Source: Branchiostoma floridae (taxonomy: Eukaryota > Chordata > Leptocardii > Amphioxiformes > Branchiostomatidae). From it: 64,000 bases of DNA. Below, one piece after another: positions 61,763 through 64,000 of the stretch. The stretch lies in NCBI RefSeq assembly GCF_000003815.2, contig NC_049989.1, forward strand, positions 384,353 through 448,352, written 5' to 3'. Position numbers and translations under genes: made by a program. The notes under the pieces were generated by a model. That model worked only from the letters and a program-made list of their open reading frames with translations, searched no databases and was not told where the DNA came from. Each line of letters starts with the position of its first letter. Positions within the stretch are counted from its first letter, which is position 1.

Positions 61763-62272
61763 GGTACGAGGGGAGATAAAAAAATTCTCGGCCTCACCCA
61801 GAAATGATAAGCACAAGTCAAATTTCGAGGCACAACTTTTATTAATGTCCTCCAAATTGTAAAGTCATTGTAGTCATTACTTTTCAGGAAACGTATTTGT
61901 GAAAATCAGTAGATAAATGGCGAGAAAAACAACTGTGACCAGACATGTGTGGATCGAGTTCCCCATGTCGTGAATTCTTTTAATTTGTCATTAACAAAAG
62001 ACATTGTCTAAATGTTTGATAATGATTCTCATCCTATTTCTAGCAGAAAGAAGTGGGTGTCTGACTTTCAGCAGCGCAACTTAACCCGCACACCTCAGGT
62101 CGCAGCTCAATTGTCCTTCTCCCTTACCTAACGTTACTGGGTGCAAAGTAATGATCACAATGATTTGAATTTTGATACTCATTCATATATACTTGACATC
62201 TATACTTCGAAATCTGAGTTGTGCTTATTATTTCTGGGTGAGGCCGAGAACTGTTTGATCACCCCTCGTACA
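61763..62272. mobile_element. 510-bp foldback element with long inverted arms
   Basis: Left GTACGAGGGG, then TCTCGGCCTCACCCAGAAAT. The right arm is the inverse, ATTTCTGGGTGAGGCCGAGA to CCCCTCGTAC. Arms of about 60-70 bp with small gaps. Confidence 0.85.
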
Positions 62273-63109
62273 GGTCGCTGATAGTATTATTAGAAAATGA
62301 TTTTTTTTAATAATAGATGAAAACAATTATTTTCTAGTTACTACAGATCATTAGCAGATATCGATTGGCGCAATGATTATACACATGAAAACATAGTTCC
62401 ATTGCAGTAGTAACGTTACATGTATGTACCAAAGTGCTGTATTTTCTAATAGAAAAATAATATTAGGGGCAATGAAACCTGATGACGCCCCCAAAAATCA
62501 GATTTAGAATTATTTCATGCCGATCTATCAATATTCGTTACATTTCCATTCTTTCTTGATTCATTTTATTAGAAAACGATGGAAAGTCAAAATGCCAATT
62601 TAGCCAACCCTGATCTTGGCAGACTTTGTCAAGATTCTTGAACTGATTAACCCATTCCGCTTGTGTAATCTGGTTATCGTCATTTGGCTTTCCAGGTTTA
62701 TCAAATTCCAGAATACACTTGGATTTGTTTCCTTGGCGAAGACAATTGATTTTTGATTTGTTGGTGGAAATCTCGTTTTTTCTAACAATTTCTTATATTA
62801 TTTTTACTAAGCTTTATTCATGCGGAGAAAATTAGTCTTTTCTTCTTTATTTTTGTTGAGGTGGTTTTTTTTGCCCCATGGTCTAGAATCAGTTGTTGTT
62901 TTTTGGGTTGTTTTTTTTCAATCGCCTCGCCGTTAAAGTGTATTTAACCTGATTCGGCCTAGTAACGTAATTTGTGTGTCTAGTAGGAGAAAATGAGTCT
63001 TTTCTTCTTTATTAATGTTGAGGTATTATTTTCTTTAATAGTACTTTTTTTCCATTGCCGTTAACGTGTATTTAACCTGACTCGGCCCGGTAATTTGTGT
63101 ACCCAGAAG
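62273..63109. other. AT-rich stretch upstream of the ZNRF3/RNF43-like exon
   Basis: No gene seen. A motif TCTTTTCTTCTTTATT occurs near 62838 and 62998 and TGTATTTAACCTGA near 62940 and 63068, indicating a diverged direct duplication of about 130-160 bp. Confidence 0.5.
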
Positions 63110-63311
63110 TTAGCCTGAGGTCATGTCAGCGGTGGGCGGAGCCGAGTGGCCACGTGACCGTCGAACATCAAAGGCGCGCCGCTCGGTGTAACGAGGCGGA
63201 CAGCAGCGAGTATGTGGTGGGACTCCGGACAATTCATCTGTCCAGCTTTCCTTTTCCCCGGACACAGATTGTGCCCAAGTAGTGTCCAGCGATGCTGAGT
63301 GTTTCCACAAG
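63110..63311 (+). promoter_or_regulatory. GC-rich 5' region of the ZNRF3/RNF43-like gene
   Basis: The region changes from AT-rich to CpG-rich just before the signal-peptide exon. It contains a GC box GGGCGGAGC at about 63134 and an E-box CACGTG at 63151-63156. A 5' UTR or proximal promoter is inferred; no TATA box is apparent. Confidence 0.4.
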
Positions 63312-63506
63312 ATGATAGTCGGCGTGGCGGTGCTGGTGGCGGCCATGCTACGGGCGGTGTTGGCGGCGGAGACGGCGTATTTGGAGGTGATCTTGTTTGA
63401 AAGCACGCCGCCACACGGGGACGGCTTCACCACTTACACTTACGACTTACAGGGCCACTTTTCAGCCGCCGGGGCCACAACCTCCGCTGAGGGAGACATT
63501 ATCCAG
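63312..63506 (+). CDS. First coding exon of a ZNRF3/RNF43-type transmembrane E3 ligase
   Basis: Sixty-five codons. A signal peptide (MIVGVAVLVAAMLRAVLAA) is followed by ETAYLEVILFESTPPHGDGF and ends AEGDIIQ at donor CCAG/GTAAGA (phase 0). The segment matches the start of the extracellular protease-associated domain of vertebrate ZNRF3 (VEVVLFESSP...AGATLSAEGEIVQ). Known: ZNRF3 and RNF43 are single-pass RING ligases that ubiquitinate Frizzled and LRP6 and damp Wnt signalling; R-spondin with LGR receptors removes them. The RING and transmembrane exons lie beyond the right edge. The ATG at 63312 is preferred because it directly starts the signal peptide. An out-of-frame ATG at 63292 precedes it. 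Whether this is the single pre-duplication homologue cannot be told from one exon. Confidence 0.85.
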
Positions 63507-64000
63507 GTAAGAAACCCCTATACAGTCTGTAGACGTTGTGGTGTAGTCGTACGATAGCCGTAAGACCCGGTTGTTGTGACTTGAGCGGTGCGAACTGCGA
63601 CCTTTGAAGTTCGCCATGTGTGGCAGAGGGAGTAAACAACAACCCGACTGTAAACCGTGTCACACCAGACCGCACACAGACACCGCCACGACACACACAC
63701 AACCGACACAGATGCACACTTCTAAACCAAACATTCAAATAGCAAAGTTAGAAGTTCAAACTTAATCTGGAGTCTTAACTCCACTCTACTCTATATGACA
63801 AAAACATGTTGGATAATATTTTTCGCAGTGCCCCCCTCCCCATGTTGTGTATTTTGTCGTGTGATTGTCGCACTTACTCGCACTTTGACGTGCGATTTCC
63901 TAGCGTTTTTGCCCCATCAGGTTGTGTTGATGCACTGTGCCATGGAACGAAACCATCATAATTATTATGAAAATACAAACTAGTTGAATAATTGATTGTG

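Overview
The window is animal nuclear DNA: multi-exon genes with GT-AG introns, AT-rich introns packed with short inverted-repeat transposons, long (CA)n and minisatellite tracts, and three assembly gaps (N runs). Gene content and dispersed-element style suggest an invertebrate chordate such as amphioxus (Branchiostoma). The species is inferred, not proven.

Positions 234-37171, minus strand, hold most of a Citron Rho-interacting kinase (CIT) gene. I traced 40 coding exons by splice sites, phase and homology. Every junction keeps phase and the exons join into 1836 codons: an AGC kinase (exons at 27.3-37.2 kb), a long coiled coil (7.3-26.6 kb), C1 and PH domains (2.4-5.8 kb) and the start of the CNH domain. 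The rest of CNH lies off the left edge. A CCAAT plus palindromic E2F site at 38.56-38.61 kb is a plausible promoter.

Positions 42050-45846, plus strand, hold a complete four-exon Yippee-like gene (YPEL1-4 type, 115 aa). Positions 50668-60179, minus strand, hold exons of a conserved-looking gene I cannot name. From 63312, plus strand, lies the signal-peptide exon of a ZNRF3/RNF43-type transmembrane E3 ligase, which continues past the right edge.

Between and inside the genes are several transposon families: short foldback elements sharing the terminus AGGGCTCGAAATAC, hairpin composites, a 4.2 kb CACTA-type element with a 3-bp target duplication (51841-56042), LINE reverse-transcriptase 3' ends and tRNA-derived SINEs.

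The most unusual signals are in CIT. Five separate minisatellites each consist of an exon edge plus its splice site, copied tandemly into the neighbouring intron; one (36-bp unit) stays in frame and could add 12-residue repeats to the protein. Separately, a two-exon coiled-coil module is present four times in tandem. The kinase acts in cytokinesis, YPEL proteins are small zinc proteins, and ZNRF3/RNF43 removes Wnt receptors; nothing in the sequence shows that they work as one system.
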